Source: Clostridium algoriphilum
GTDB taxonomy: Bacteria; Bacillota; Clostridia; Clostridiales; Clostridiaceae
Length of the DNA: 64,000 nt
NCBI RefSeq assembly: GCF_020443705.1
Contig: NZ_JAIZZK010000009.1
Coordinates: forward strand, 1-64,000
Reading direction: 5' to 3'
The translations under genes were made by a program, and so were the position numbers. Shown one piece after another: positions 55,113 to 63,960 of this stretch. Every line of letters begins with the position of its first letter. Position 1 is the stretch's first letter. A model generated the notes under the pieces. The model had not been told where the DNA came from and did not search any database. It saw only the letters and a program-made list of their open reading frames with translations.

Positions 55113-55509
55113 ATATATACTTGTCCGCTATATAAGATAAGAAGTTGATAAGTATATTGTTTATGGTATAGTCCAGTTTGTTGTAATCATTCATAAGATT
55201 ATTGAAATATAAATAAAAATAATCTATAAGTATAAAACTCCATATTGTTTCACCATTTATAGTTTATAATATTAAACAATTATTGAATGTAACATATTAC
55301 AAAACTATTACAATGTAAATAAGATAAGAAATAACTTAGCAGATACTTATATATATTGTAAATAATACTATATAAATATATAAATAAATATAACATTTTT
55401 TATTATTTTTAATATTATATAATAATAACTAGATTTTTGTAATAATATTAAAGAGAGATACACATAATATAATTCACTTTATAATAATTTATCATTTAGG
55501 AGGCATAAA
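55113..55509. other. AT-rich gene-free stretch
   Basis: No coding signal or clear RNA. Extremely AT-rich (runs of TATA and ATAA), probably promoter DNA for the gene at 55510. Confidence 0.4.
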
Positions 55510-55938
55510 ATGAAAAAAAATGAAAAAAAAGTTAGTGTATTTAAACTAGTCCATACTTGTATTAAAGAAAATGAGGAGTTTTATGTTAAGTCAGAATTGT
55601 TAGAAAAAGATTTAGTGAAGTTAATAAAAGTATTGCAAACTAAAGCTGTGAGTATTGAAAAAAATTTTGATTTATGCCCAAATGAAATGATGGATATATT
55701 ACTTCAATATGATGGTATAAGAGCTTTTCCTAATGATATAGATTTACAAGAATTATATAACAAGGATGAGGAATATTTTAATTTTATAAAAATAGATTTA
55801 TATAATGTATGGGAAAGTGATATTGTTATAGATGAAGAAGATTTGTTTGATATCAAATACATTAACGAAAATGCATTACAAATGATAAATAATTTTATAG
55901 AAGATGAACTTAGTCTTCTTAGCAAACAAACAAATTAG
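55510..55938 (+). CDS. Soluble acidic protein, unknown
   Basis: A 142-residue protein with good ribosome site (AGGAGGC). It is helical and acidic, with a motif YNVWESDIVIDEEDLFDIKY and a Leu-rich C-terminus. No membrane or signal segment. Not recognised; a terminator follows, so it is monocistronic. Perhaps lineage-specific. Confidence 0.65.
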   Translation: MKKNEKKVSVFKLVHTCIKENEEFYVKSELLEKDLVKLIKVLQTKAVSIEKNFDLCPNEMMDILLQYDGIRAFPNDIDLQELYNKDEEYFNFIKIDLYNVWESDIVIDEEDLFDIKYINENALQMINNFIEDELSLLSKQTN

Positions 55939-55993
55939 TTTTTTATTCTATATTCTGCTAAGTCATCGATGATATGATTATAGAAAATAATAT

Positions 55994-56036
55994 TAGCAAC
56001 AAAAACTGTTAAAGTTTTTGTTGCTATTTATTTTTT
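55994..56036 (+). terminator. Terminator after the acidic protein gene
   Basis: TAGCAACAAAAACT (55994-56007) pairs with AGTTTTTGTTGCTA (56013-56026) followed by TTTATTTTTT. Confidence 0.85.
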
Positions 56037-56200
56037 GTCAAACATTTTTAAGTCTATAAAAAACAATGGTTTACCGAGTGGTTAATAAGATTACTAAAAG
56101 AAATTAGAGAAATTAATAAATTAGTGGAATATTAATGATAATATAACTAATAAAATAATAACAGATAGGACTGAAAAGTTAATATGGGGGGGGAATATTA

Positions 56201-56530
56201 ATGGGAAAAGTAATCGAATTGAAAAAGGAAGGGAACACTGATAGTACTGAAAAGGAATCTTTTGAATATATTCATCAATTTGCCCGTGACTTTTATGTGG
56301 AGGAAGAAGGTACATCTTGCTTAGAAGAAATCAATGGATTTGAGGTAGGCTTATTTTCCTATCTTATAAATGAAGATAAAGGGCGATTACCTAGTCATAT
56401 TAAAAATATCAGGGTAGAAGCGATGAAGGCTTTTGAGAGAACTACAAAATCATTTTCAGAAGTTGAAGGTTTAACTCAAGAATTTTATGTTGGTTATATT
56501 AAAGGGTTCTGTAGCTGTTATGAATTATAA
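56201..56530 (+). CDS. Small acidic protein, unknown
   Basis: A 109-residue soluble protein with a GGGGGGGG ribosome site. Sequence features: a charged start (MGKVIELKKEGNTDSTEKES), EYIHQFARDFYVEEEGTSCL, and GLTQEFYVGYIKGFCSCYEL with Cys residues near the C-terminus. No family recognised. Its neighbour downstream is convergent. Confidence 0.6.
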   Translation: MGKVIELKKEGNTDSTEKESFEYIHQFARDFYVEEEGTSCLEEINGFEVGLFSYLINEDKGRLPSHIKNIRVEAMKAFERTTKSFSEVEGLTQEFYVGYIKGFCSCYEL

Positions 56531-56609
56531 TATTAGGCATCGGATGCTTGTTTTTATATTATACAATAATTTATAGATACTTAGATGGAGAGGGACTAAT
56601 TAAATTAGC

Positions 56610-56655
56610 AACAGGGTCCCAATGTGATAGTGTAATTGTTATGGGATCCTGTTTA
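56610..56655. terminator. Bidirectional terminator between convergent genes
   Basis: AACAGGGTCCCA (56610-56621) pairs with TGGGATCCTGTT (56642-56653) with one G-U pair, flanked by A/T-rich runs on both sides. Confidence 0.75.
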
Positions 56656-56657
56656 AA

Positions 56658-57413
56658 TTATACTTTAGGTGTAAATCCACAATAGCCTATCTCATCGCAC
56701 CTTCTCTTCATATCATTCCAGGTTTCATTTCCTTGTATAGATTCTATTGCTGTAGGGTATAGAATATAGTTTTCTTTAAATATGTGATCTCTTAAGTTAA
56801 ATATAATATATTTTGCTGTCTCATCCACTTTTTCTTTGAATTCATCGAAGTTTGATTGCGAGGCATCCTCTGCCAAAGTTTTTAAAAACTCTTTCCTGGT
56901 TTTTAAATCCTCATGCTCCATTCTCATTATTCGAGTTGGACCAGTAATTTCTCTGTTTTCCATTTCGGTAAATAGTACTTTCTCTTCTCTTTGGTGGTGA
57001 TTTTCTGCATCTAATATATTAAATATAACAATCTTTAATAACTCAATTTCTTGTAAACTGTTAGCATAGTTTTCGGTCCTTTGAATTTTAGAATTAATTT
57101 CTTCAAGTTGTGTTAAAAATTCAAGGATTTTATCATGCTCAGCAATAAGGGTATACACAACATGACCTGGTTCAATTTTTGTTTTAATTTTATCAAGTTC
57201 GCCTTTTAAAACTTCCATGTGAATATCACAAAGATGTCTTAAATCTTGAGGCTTCATTCCTTTTTCTATTAAATTTTGTTCTGCAATTGAAAGTTCAATG
57301 GGGCTTATATTTGAAACAATGTCTATTGCTTCTTTTCTTAGAGATTCGGTTACACCCTCTTGATTTAACTTTTGCAAAACCTGAGTTAATTTTTCTATCT
57401 TTATATTATCCAT
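56658..57413 (-). CDS. DUF438/hemerythrin-type protein
   Basis: A 251-residue cytoplasmic protein. Residues about 1-85 match DUF438 (ELSIAEQNLIEKGMKPQDLRHL with DIHMEVLKG). The middle is a hemerythrin/HHE four-helix di-iron domain with histidines in LIAEHDKI, AENHHQREEKVLF, MRMEHEDLK and LRDHIFKENYIL. The tail ends MKRRCDEIGYCGFTP. Longer relatives add a PAS domain, missing here. Likely role: binding O2 or NO in stress response. An FNR-like box lies 84 bases upstream. Confidence 0.85.
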   Translation of the reverse strand: MDNIKIEKLTQVLQKLNQEGVTESLRKEAIDIVSNISPIELSIAEQNLIEKGMKPQDLRHLCDIHMEVLKGELDKIKTKIEPGHVVYTLIAEHDKILEFLTQLEEINSKIQRTENYANSLQEIELLKIVIFNILDAENHHQREEKVLFTEMENREITGPTRIMRMEHEDLKTRKEFLKTLAEDASQSNFDEFKEKVDETAKYIIFNLRDHIFKENYILYPTAIESIQGNETWNDMKRRCDEIGYCGFTPKV

Positions 57414-57496
57414 TTTTAAAGTCTCCTCTATAAATCTATTTTTCGAAATCTAATTTTCCTATGCCATAATTCTACTTAGTTTTGACTGATAGAAAT

Positions 57497-57510
57497 ATGA
57501 TTCAAATCAA
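57497..57510. promoter_or_regulatory. FNR/Crp-type box upstream of the DUF438-hemerythrin gene
   Basis: Minus strand TTGATTTGAATCAT (TTGAT-N4-ATCAA pattern with one mismatch). The identical 14-mer occurs at 58403-58416 beside the Crp/Fnr gene. Confidence 0.65.
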
Positions 57511-57549
57511 ATTTTAAAAATAAATATATAAGTTAAATTAATGACTCTA

Positions 57550-57600
57550 TAAATAAAAAATCAACCCAAAAGCTTATATAATAGGCCTAGGTTGATTTGA
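57550..57600 (-). terminator. Terminator of the Crp/Fnr gene
   Basis: ATCAACC and GGTTGAT form the outer stem around an AAGCTTATATAATAGGCC loop; minus-strand readout runs into TTTTTTATTTATAG. Confidence 0.6.
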
Positions 57601-57605
57601 AAGTA

Positions 57606-58316
57606 TTATTCCACATATGATTTTAACATATCTAATTGTTTTATAATCAGTACTTTGTTACCCTTAAGACTAATAATACCCAATTCCTCAAATATGCTGA
57701 GCTTCCTACTTATAGTTTCTCTTGTGACTCCAACATAATTAGCCATTTCTTCCCTATTAATAGGTAAATTGATTTGCAATCCTTGGCTGCTTTCAACACC
57801 ATACCTTTCACCAAACTCTAAAAGCATAAATGCAATTCTTATTTCTGCATCATTAGTAGCAAGATTTTGTGCAAGATTTTCAGTCTGAGTTAGACGCCTT
57901 GCAATAACTTGTAATAACTTTAAGGATATTTTGGGGTTACTCATGATAATTTTATCCATATCCTGTTTGGCTAATGTACATATTTTAACATTTGATATAG
58001 CATAAGCATCAAAATTATATATTTCATCATTACTGAATAGGCTTAACTCTCCAAAAAAATCACCACTAGTAAAGATATGAACTATTTGTTCCTTACCTTC
58101 TTTTGTTAACTTGGATATTTTTACTTGACCTTCATTAATAATATATAATGTATCTGATTTTTCTCCTTGACTACACAACATATCACCTTTTTTATAGACT
58201 TTATGTCCTGTCATATCAATAATTTTTATAAGTTCATCATCAGATAGAAATGAAAATATCGGTACCTTCTTAGCACATAGGCTATGATTACAATTTTCGC
58301 AACTACACTCTTCCAT
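57606..58316 (-). CDS. Crp/Fnr-family regulator with N-terminal cysteine cluster
   Basis: A 236-residue regulator. A Cys cluster starts it (Cys4, Cys6, Cys9, Cys14), suited to an Fe-S or NO-sensing site. A cyclic-nucleotide-binding beta barrel follows (about 20-135, GDMLCSQGEKSDTLYIINEG), then the dimer helix and a Crp HTH (MANYVGVTRETISRKLSIFEELGII). It is HcpR/FNR-like and sits between nitrosative-stress genes that carry FNR-like boxes, so it most likely controls them. ATG 58316 is preferred to a GTG at 58325 because AGGTGA lies 6 bases upstream. Confidence 0.9.
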   Translation of the reverse strand: MEECSCENCNHSLCAKKVPIFSFLSDDELIKIIDMTGHKVYKKGDMLCSQGEKSDTLYIINEGQVKISKLTKEGKEQIVHIFTSGDFFGELSLFSNDEIYNFDAYAISNVKICTLAKQDMDKIIMSNPKISLKLLQVIARRLTQTENLAQNLATNDAEIRIAFMLLEFGERYGVESSQGLQINLPINREEMANYVGVTRETISRKLSIFEELGIISLKGNKVLIIKQLDMLKSYVE

Positions 58317-58402
58317 ATTTATCACCTACCTTTTATTATCATAACATTTTTAATTTATTTCGGTCAAATAATAATAAGTATTTTTATTATTATTTATAAA
58401 TT

Positions 58403-58416
58403 TTGATTTGAATCAT
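58403..58416. promoter_or_regulatory. FNR/Crp-type box in the Crp/RIC divergent region
   Basis: TTGATTTGAATCAT, identical to the 14-mer at 57497-57510 on the other strand. It lies 87 bases upstream of the Crp/Fnr start (minus) and 180 bases upstream of the RIC gene (plus), and could control both. Confidence 0.65.
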
Positions 58417-58502
58417 ATTTATAAAATTGAAATAAATATAGAATGGGGTCATAGGAAAGCAAGAACATGTGAGAATAAATTAAAACATTGGAGGAATATA
58501 TT

Positions 58503-58562
58503 ATGAGCAAAAATATTATGCTAAGTGTTTATACAGCTGATTTATTACTTAGTAAAGTTTAA
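58503..58562 (+). CDS. 19-residue upstream small ORF before ric
   Basis: GGAGGAATATATT precedes an ATG reading MSKNIMLSVYTADLLLSKV and TAA. It is in frame with the RIC gene and separated from it by seven further codons. It may be a leader peptide, a small protein or the relic of an N-terminal extension. The good ribosome site argues that it is translated. Confidence 0.4.
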   Translation: MSKNIMLSVYTADLLLSKV

Positions 58563-58583
58563 GAATACGAGGAGGAATTAATT

Positions 58584-59282
58584 ATGGAGAAAATTATAAA
58601 TAAAAATCAAAGTCTTGGAGAAATAGTTTCGATTTTTCCGGGTGCTGCACAGATTTTCAACAGATATAAAATAGATTATTGTTGTGGTGGACATGATACT
58701 TTAGAAGGAGCGTTGGAGCTCATAGCAATAGACAATGATGAAATCATAAATGAACTTAATAATGAGCATGATAAGTTTATAAAAACTAATTCAGAGTATA
58801 AGGACTGGAGAATAGAAAAACCTTCCACCTTAATAAGACATATAGTAGAAACTCATCATGAATTTACAAAAAAACAGCTTAAAGAAATAGATACAATATT
58901 ATTTAAAGTACTCAAGGTACATTTTAAGATTCATAGTGTAGAACTATTAAAGGTGCATAAATATTTTGGAGCATTGAAAACAGAACTTGAAGAGCACCTA
59001 ATCAAAGAAGAGGAGCATCTGTTTCCTCTTATAGAGAAATATGAAACAACAAAGGACAATAGTGTCTTATCAGAAATACAACAGTTAACAAAGGATACAG
59101 AGGAGGAGCATGAAGCTGCTGGAAATATACTTAAAGAATTAGAGAAGATAACCAGAGATTTTAATGCGCCAGAAGGAGCTTGTACTTCTTTCAAACTTGT
59201 ATATACAAAACTTCATGACTTAGAAAAAGATTTGTTTATTCATATTTATCTAGAAAACAGTGTTTTATTTAAAATGCTTTAA
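58584..59282 (+). CDS. ric: Iron-sulfur cluster repair protein, di-iron (RIC/ScdA/YtfE)
   Basis: A 232-residue protein. Short N-terminal ScdA_N domain (IFPGAAQIFNRYKIDYCCGG) with Cys33-Cys34, then an HHE di-iron four-helix bundle with histidines in RHIVETHHEFTKK, KVHKYFGALKTELEEHLIKEEEHLFP and EEEHEAAGNIL. It repairs NO- or oxidant-damaged Fe-S clusters. GAGGAGG precedes the ATG. Its place beside a Crp/Fnr regulator and hcp is typical for nitrosative stress response. Confidence 0.93.
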   Translation: MEKIINKNQSLGEIVSIFPGAAQIFNRYKIDYCCGGHDTLEGALELIAIDNDEIINELNNEHDKFIKTNSEYKDWRIEKPSTLIRHIVETHHEFTKKQLKEIDTILFKVLKVHFKIHSVELLKVHKYFGALKTELEEHLIKEEEHLFPLIEKYETTKDNSVLSEIQQLTKDTEEEHEAAGNILKELEKITRDFNAPEGACTSFKLVYTKLHDLEKDLFIHIYLENSVLFKML

Positions 59283-59365
59283 TAGAAAAAGATTTGATCT
59301 ATAAATTAACTACACTAAAACTATTAACAAAATCAAAGAATTAAATTATATGAGGAGGAAAAATT

Positions 59366-59707
59366 ATGAATGGAAAGTTTTTTAAAAATATTGAAGTTGC
59401 AAAAGCGCTAGTACTAAAAGAAGAGGTATTATATGTAGAAAAACAAGTTGTGAGTAAAACACTAACACAAACAAGTAACGTTAGTATAACACTATTTGCA
59501 TTTGATAAAGGGGAAGAAATAAGTACACATTCAGCACCAGGAGATGCATTAGTATATGTAACAGAGGGTCAGGTTACAATAACAATAGGAGATAATGAAC
59601 CTGTTAAAGTTAAGGAGGGTGAAGTAATACTAATGCCAGCAAATATACCTCATGGATTAGAGGCTGATGAAAGATTTAAAATGATGTTAGTCATAGTTAA
59701 CGGATAG
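59366..59707 (+). CDS. Small cupin-domain protein
   Basis: A 113-residue single cupin barrel. Motif region AFDKGEEISTHSAPGDALVYVTEG, with a single metal-type His (STHSAPGD), and the second motif LMPANIPHGLEA. Cupins of this size occur near Hcp/RIC genes in clostridia and may bind a metal; role unknown. GAGGAGG precedes the ATG, and it lies 83 bases after ric. Confidence 0.88.
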   Translation: MNGKFFKNIEVAKALVLKEEVLYVEKQVVSKTLTQTSNVSITLFAFDKGEEISTHSAPGDALVYVTEGQVTITIGDNEPVKVKEGEVILMPANIPHGLEADERFKMMLVIVNG

Positions 59708-59715
59708 TAGAAGGA

Positions 59716-59757
59716 ATAACATACCCTTAATTTTACAATTAAGGGTATGTTATTATA
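59716..59757 (+). terminator. Terminator after the cupin gene
   Basis: AATAACATACCCTTAATT pairs with AATTAAGGGTATGTTATT around TTAC, followed by ATAG. It separates ric-cupin from hcp. Confidence 0.8.
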
Positions 59758-59872
59758 GTAGAATAGAAAAGTGTATTAAAAGAATAAAGAATATTGATTA
59801 TTTTCTTGCATATATATATAAAAAAAGTATAAGCTAATGTTAGAAGAATATGAAAAATTAGGAGGGTTACAT

Positions 59873-61519
59873 ATGCAAGGAAAAATGTTTTGTTATCAAT
59901 GTGAGCAAACTTTTGGTGGAAAGGGTTGTACCAAAGTAGGAGTCTGTGGAAAAACTCCAGAAATTGCAGCAATGCAGGATTTGCTCATATATCAATTAAA
60001 AGGAATAAGTTGTTATGCTACTAAACTTTTAGCCAAAGGTGAAAAAATTGATAAGTCATGGGTTTCATTTATTGAGAATTCATTGTTTATGACATTAACT
60101 AATGTAAATTTCGATCCTGGATCTCATATGGATATGCTTAAAAGATCCCAAGTAATAAAAGAAGATGCGCGAAAAAAAGCATCCGGTGAAAATGTTAATA
60201 GCGAAGAAGCTCTTTATAATTTAAGCGATACTAAAGAACAAATCCTTGAAGATGCTAAAAAAGCAGGCGTTATGTATGATGAAGATTTAGATGCAGATAT
60301 TCGCTCAGTTCGCGAAACTATAAAATACGGATTAAAAGGAATTGCGGCGTATGCACACCAAGCTAGATTTATTAAATATAATAGTGATGAGGTAGACGAC
60401 TTTTATTTTATAGCTCTAGCAGTACTTACTGATGATAGTTTAAATCTTCAAGATCTTATCAAGTACTTAGTAAAAATTGGAGAGATGAGTGTTAAGGTTA
60501 TGGAGGTATTAGATAAAGCTAATAATGAAAAATATAATTCTCCAACACCTACAAAGGTTAATGTAAACATTAAAAAAGGACCATTTATCGTGATTTCTGG
60601 TCATGATTTAAGGGACCTTGAAATGTTACTAGAGCAAACAGAAGATAAGGGGATTAATATTTATACTCATGGTGAAATGTTACCTTCTCATGGATATCCT
60701 AAGTTAAATAAATACCCTCATTTAGTAGGTAACTTTGGAAGCGCATGGCAAAACCAGCAAAAAGAATTTGATGGTATACCAGGTTGTATCTTAATGACGA
60801 CAAACTGCTTAATGAAACCAAGAGATTCTTATAAAGATAGAATTTTCTCTACAAGTGTAGTTGGTTGGGATGGAATAAAACACATATCTAATGATGAGAC
60901 TGGTCATAAAGACTTCTCTGAAATAATTAGTAAAGCATTAGAATTAGGTGGATTTGAAGAGGATGAGGAAGTTAAAGAAATTCTAGTTGGATTTGGCCAT
61001 AAAGCAACTTTAAGTCACGCTGAAACAATAGTAAATGCAGTAAAAGACGGAAAAATCAGGCACTTCTTCTTAGTTGGAGGATGTGATGGTGCAAGACCGG
61101 GAAGAAATTACTATACTGAATTTGCAAAGCAAGTTCCTAAGGATTGTATTATTCTAACTTTAGCTTGTGGAAAATACCGATTTAATAAATTGGAATTTGG
61201 TGAAGTTGCAGGGCTTCCAAGATTACTGGATATAGGACAATGTAACGATGCATATTCGGCTGTTAAAATAGCACTAGCACTAGCTGATGCATTTAAATGC
61301 ACCATTAATGATCTACCACTATCATTGATTATAACTTGGTATGAGCAGAAAGCTGTTGCTGACCTATTGGCATTATTGTCACTGGGAGTAAAAGGAATTT
61401 ACCTTGGACCAACGTTACCAGCTTTCTTAAGCCCTAACGTATTACAATTTCTAGTTGATACTTTTGATATTAAACCAATAAGCACACCAGAAGAAGATTT
61501 GAAACAAATATTAGGATAA
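59873..61519 (+). CDS. hcp: Hydroxylamine reductase / hybrid-cluster protein
   Basis: A 548-residue anaerobic enzyme. The N-terminal Cys motif MFCYQCEQTFGGKGCTKVGVCGK binds the [4Fe-4S] cluster. Hybrid-cluster ligands: ISGHDLRDLEMLLEQT, HGEMLPSHGYPKL, NCLMKP, VGGCDGARPGRNYY, LACGKYRFNK and IGQCNDAYSAVKIA. It reduces NO or hydroxylamine and protects against nitrosative stress. ATG 59873 follows AGGAGGG; the frame extends upstream without need. No FNR-like box was found just before it, so its link to the neighbouring regulator is by position. Confidence 0.96.
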   Translation: MQGKMFCYQCEQTFGGKGCTKVGVCGKTPEIAAMQDLLIYQLKGISCYATKLLAKGEKIDKSWVSFIENSLFMTLTNVNFDPGSHMDMLKRSQVIKEDARKKASGENVNSEEALYNLSDTKEQILEDAKKAGVMYDEDLDADIRSVRETIKYGLKGIAAYAHQARFIKYNSDEVDDFYFIALAVLTDDSLNLQDLIKYLVKIGEMSVKVMEVLDKANNEKYNSPTPTKVNVNIKKGPFIVISGHDLRDLEMLLEQTEDKGINIYTHGEMLPSHGYPKLNKYPHLVGNFGSAWQNQQKEFDGIPGCILMTTNCLMKPRDSYKDRIFSTSVVGWDGIKHISNDETGHKDFSEIISKALELGGFEEDEEVKEILVGFGHKATLSHAETIVNAVKDGKIRHFFLVGGCDGARPGRNYYTEFAKQVPKDCIILTLACGKYRFNKLEFGEVAGLPRLLDIGQCNDAYSAVKIALALADAFKCTINDLPLSLIITWYEQKAVADLLALLSLGVKGIYLGPTLPAFLSPNVLQFLVDTFDIKPISTPEEDLKQILG

Positions 61520-61601
61520 TATCAATTTCAGAGTTCTAGTTAGTATCAGTCAGGTGTAAGAGTAATGTCATATAGCATAAGAATAAATTATACGATAGTT
61601 A

Positions 61602-61641
61602 ATAGCCATTCTCCTAAAGAGAGTGGCTATTTTTATATTTC
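61602..61641 (+). terminator. Terminator after hcp
   Basis: ATAGCCATTCTC (61602-61613), loop CTAAA, GAGAGTGGCTAT (61619-61630) with one G-U pair, then TTTTTATATTTC. The interval 61642-61912 shows no other gene. Confidence 0.8.
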
Positions 61642-61912
61642 TTTTACAAAGGTGAGTTTAATAAACTGCCTTTTTACTTTTTAATATAGAGAATTTCTTG
61701 TCTTGAGACCGATATTTAAAAATGTAGTAATTGATTGACTAGAAATTAAATTAACTTCCAATAGTAGTTATTTTGAATGTGGAGTTGAGGAAACTCATTT
61801 TAGAATATCAAAAAACTTGTGATGTACCAACGCTTATATGATATAATGGTTATGAGAGATAATAGAATATATGTATAAAAATGTACTTAAAGTCAAAGGA
61901 GATGCGTTAACA

Positions 61913-62053
61913 ATGAAAAAATTAGATACATTTATAATAGAAGACAAGAAAAAAACTAAAATAGTGGCAAAGAAAGACCTCATTAAACAACAATTAGGAG
62001 AGAAAATGTTAATAGAATCTTTTGCAAAAGACAATATTGAATTTTTAGATTAG
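61913..62053 (+). CDS. 46-residue basic small protein, unknown
   Basis: MKKLDTFIIEDKKKTKIVAK then KDLIKQQLGEKMLIESFAKD, ending NIEFLD; basic at the start, acidic at the end. AAAGGAG lies 11 bases upstream of the ATG. No family is recognised. A hairpin terminator downstream supports a true small gene. Confidence 0.55.
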   Translation: MKKLDTFIIEDKKKTKIVAKKDLIKQQLGEKMLIESFAKDNIEFLD

Positions 62054-62131
62054 TTAAATTAGAAGGGTTATACAATTTATGAGGTTTCTAGAGATGAGAT
62101 GACCTTTAACAAGAATTATAAATAGTTTCAC

Positions 62132-62175
62132 AAAGAGGGTACATATATAATATGTACCCTCTTTTAATTTTATTA
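62132..62175 (+). terminator. Terminator after the 46-residue gene
   Basis: AAAGAGGGTACATAT (62132-62146) pairs with ATATGTACCCTCTTT (62150-62164) around AAT, followed by TAATTTTAT. The interval 62176-62367 holds no recognised gene. Confidence 0.85.
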
Positions 62176-62367
62176 TTTACACAAAAATTGAAGGATATTT
62201 GTAGATATTTGTTGAATAATGACAATAGAATGTTTTAAATGTATGCAAAGTATTTTAATCTGTAAAGATTAATGTATTAGCAGTTATGTAATTACTCGAA
62301 TATAAATATATGAATGATAATGTTATTTTAGAATTAAATTAAATAAATTTATTATAAGGGGATTAAA

Positions 62368-63591
62368 ATGAGAAATATGAAAAGGTATCTAAGTTCTATT
62401 TTAGGATTAATACTTATTTTAAGCTTAAGTGGTTGCTCAAGTATATCTGGAAATACTACGACAACAGTTTTATCTAGTCAAATAGAGTCAAAAGGGAGTA
62501 TAACTAAGGACGCACTTCAACCAAATAAAAATACAACATCAGTTGATAATGATAAAAAGGATGCATATGGTAATTTGAAAATTCATTATATAGATGTGGG
62601 ACAAGCAGATAGTATTTTAATAGAGCAAGGCTCAAGCTCAATGTTAATTGATGCAGGAAATAATGAGGACTCAAATACTGTTAAAAATTATATATCAAAA
62701 CAAGGTATTGCAAAGCTTGATTATATTGTAGGTACTCATCCGCATGAAGATCACATTGGTGGATTAGATTACGTAATAAACAGTTTTCAGGTAGGTAAAA
62801 TTTATATGCCAAAGGCTACATCAAATACTAAGACCTTTCAAAATGTAGTAAGTGCGATTAAAGCTAAGGGAATGAAAGCTACGCTGCCCAAAGTTTTGGA
62901 AACTTTTAAGGTAGGAAAGGCAACAGCTACGATTTTAGCACCTAATAGTAGTGGTTATGAAGATTTAAATAATAATTCAATTGTAATTAGATTAACTTTT
63001 GGTAATAATAGCTTTATGTTTGACGGAGATGCAGAGGATATATCTGAGAATGAAATGCTATCAAAGGGTCTTGATGTAAGTGCTGATGTGCTTAAAGTAG
63101 GGCATCATGGTTCTAACTCCTCAACTACAGAAGCTTTTTTAGATAAAGTGAATCCTAAATATGCTGTTATTTCAGTAGGCATGGACAATAGTTATGGACA
63201 TCCCCATAAGTCAACAATGGAAAGACTGCAAGCTAAAGGTATTAAAGTATATAGGACAGATGAAAGTGGAACTATAGTTGCAACTAGTAATGGTAATGAT
63301 ATAACTTTTAATGTTAAGCCAGGAAGTTACTCTTATAACGGAACTGGAGCAATTACAAGCAAGTCAAATATTTTATCAAAGAATGTAGTCAATAAACAAA
63401 CTACAAAAACAAAGATTTCAAGCAATGTGAATAATAAGACAGTTTATTTTACACCAAATGGAAAGTCATATCACTATGACAAAAATTGTAGCACTTTAAA
63501 AAGAAGTAAAACAATTTTAGAGGGATCAAAGCAAGAAGCAATTAGGTTAGGACATGCAGATCCTTGTAATATATGTGCAGGAGGTAATTAG
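62368..63591 (+). CDS. ComEC-like metallo-beta-lactamase lipoprotein
   Basis: A 407-residue exported protein. Lipobox LSLSGC at residues about 18-23. An MBL-fold hydrolase (about 68-320) follows: LKIHYIDVGQADSILIEQGS, then GTHPHEDHIGGL (HxHxDH metal site), MFDGDAEDISE, KVGHHGSNSST and SYGHPHKSTM. It resembles the C-terminal domain of ComEC (Rec2). The C-terminal ~45 residues (VYFTPNGKSYHYDKNCSTLK to DPCNICAGG) are an Ada-like/metal-binding module with Cys residues. It acts at the cell surface, perhaps on nucleotides or DNA. GGGG precedes the ATG. Confidence 0.88.
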   Translation: MRNMKRYLSSILGLILILSLSGCSSISGNTTTTVLSSQIESKGSITKDALQPNKNTTSVDNDKKDAYGNLKIHYIDVGQADSILIEQGSSSMLIDAGNNEDSNTVKNYISKQGIAKLDYIVGTHPHEDHIGGLDYVINSFQVGKIYMPKATSNTKTFQNVVSAIKAKGMKATLPKVLETFKVGKATATILAPNSSGYEDLNNNSIVIRLTFGNNSFMFDGDAEDISENEMLSKGLDVSADVLKVGHHGSNSSTTEAFLDKVNPKYAVISVGMDNSYGHPHKSTMERLQAKGIKVYRTDESGTIVATSNGNDITFNVKPGSYSYNGTGAITSKSNILSKNVVNKQTTKTKISSNVNNKTVYFTPNGKSYHYDKNCSTLKRSKTILEGSKQEAIRLGHADPCNICAGGN

Positions 63592-63694
63592 ATATCTATG
63601 TCTTCTGGCTCTATTTTCTAATTGTCTAAATTTTCAATAAATATTAATTTGATTTAGAGAACATATTAGTATATAATAATTATTAATTAAATAT

Positions 63695-63862
63695 TTAGAG
63701 GTAGAGGCGCGATGCTTAAGAGTACCATTATAGAGGTAAGCACATAGACATAATGGAAAAGGAATCATCGCCGAAGTAAATAGCTTATGCTTTAAGGCTA
63801 TTATACTGGTTTTGCATAGAATATATGTAAGACTGTCACAATTTTATTGTGAGGAGCTATCC
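63695..63862 (+). promoter_or_regulatory. Lysine riboswitch (L box) upstream of dapA
   Basis: Conserved elements in order: AGAGGTAGAGGCGCGATGC, AAGAGTA, AAGGAATCATCGCCGAAGT, CTGG in the P3-P4 region, and GACTGTCAC...GTGAGGAGCTAT closing the aptamer. This is the L-box aptamer of lysine biosynthesis genes. Lysine binding should favour the terminator just downstream and shut off dapA. Confidence 0.92.
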
Positions 63863-63899
63863 AAAGTGAACTTTATTCTTATTTCAATTTATATGATTA

Positions 63900-63938
63900 A
63901 AGGAGCCTTGGACTTTTCCAAGGCTCTTATTTTTTTAA
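63900..63938 (+). terminator. Riboswitch-controlled terminator
   Basis: GAGCCTTGGA-CTTT-TCCAAGGCTC followed by TTATTTTTTT, located between the aptamer and the dapA ribosome site: the expression platform. Confidence 0.92.
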
Positions 63939-63960
63939 AAAATATCTTAGGAGGTAAACT

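Noticed and set aside
59758-59872. FNR-like box before hcp
   Set aside because: TTGATTATTTTCTT near 59795 matches only one half-site; too weak to call.
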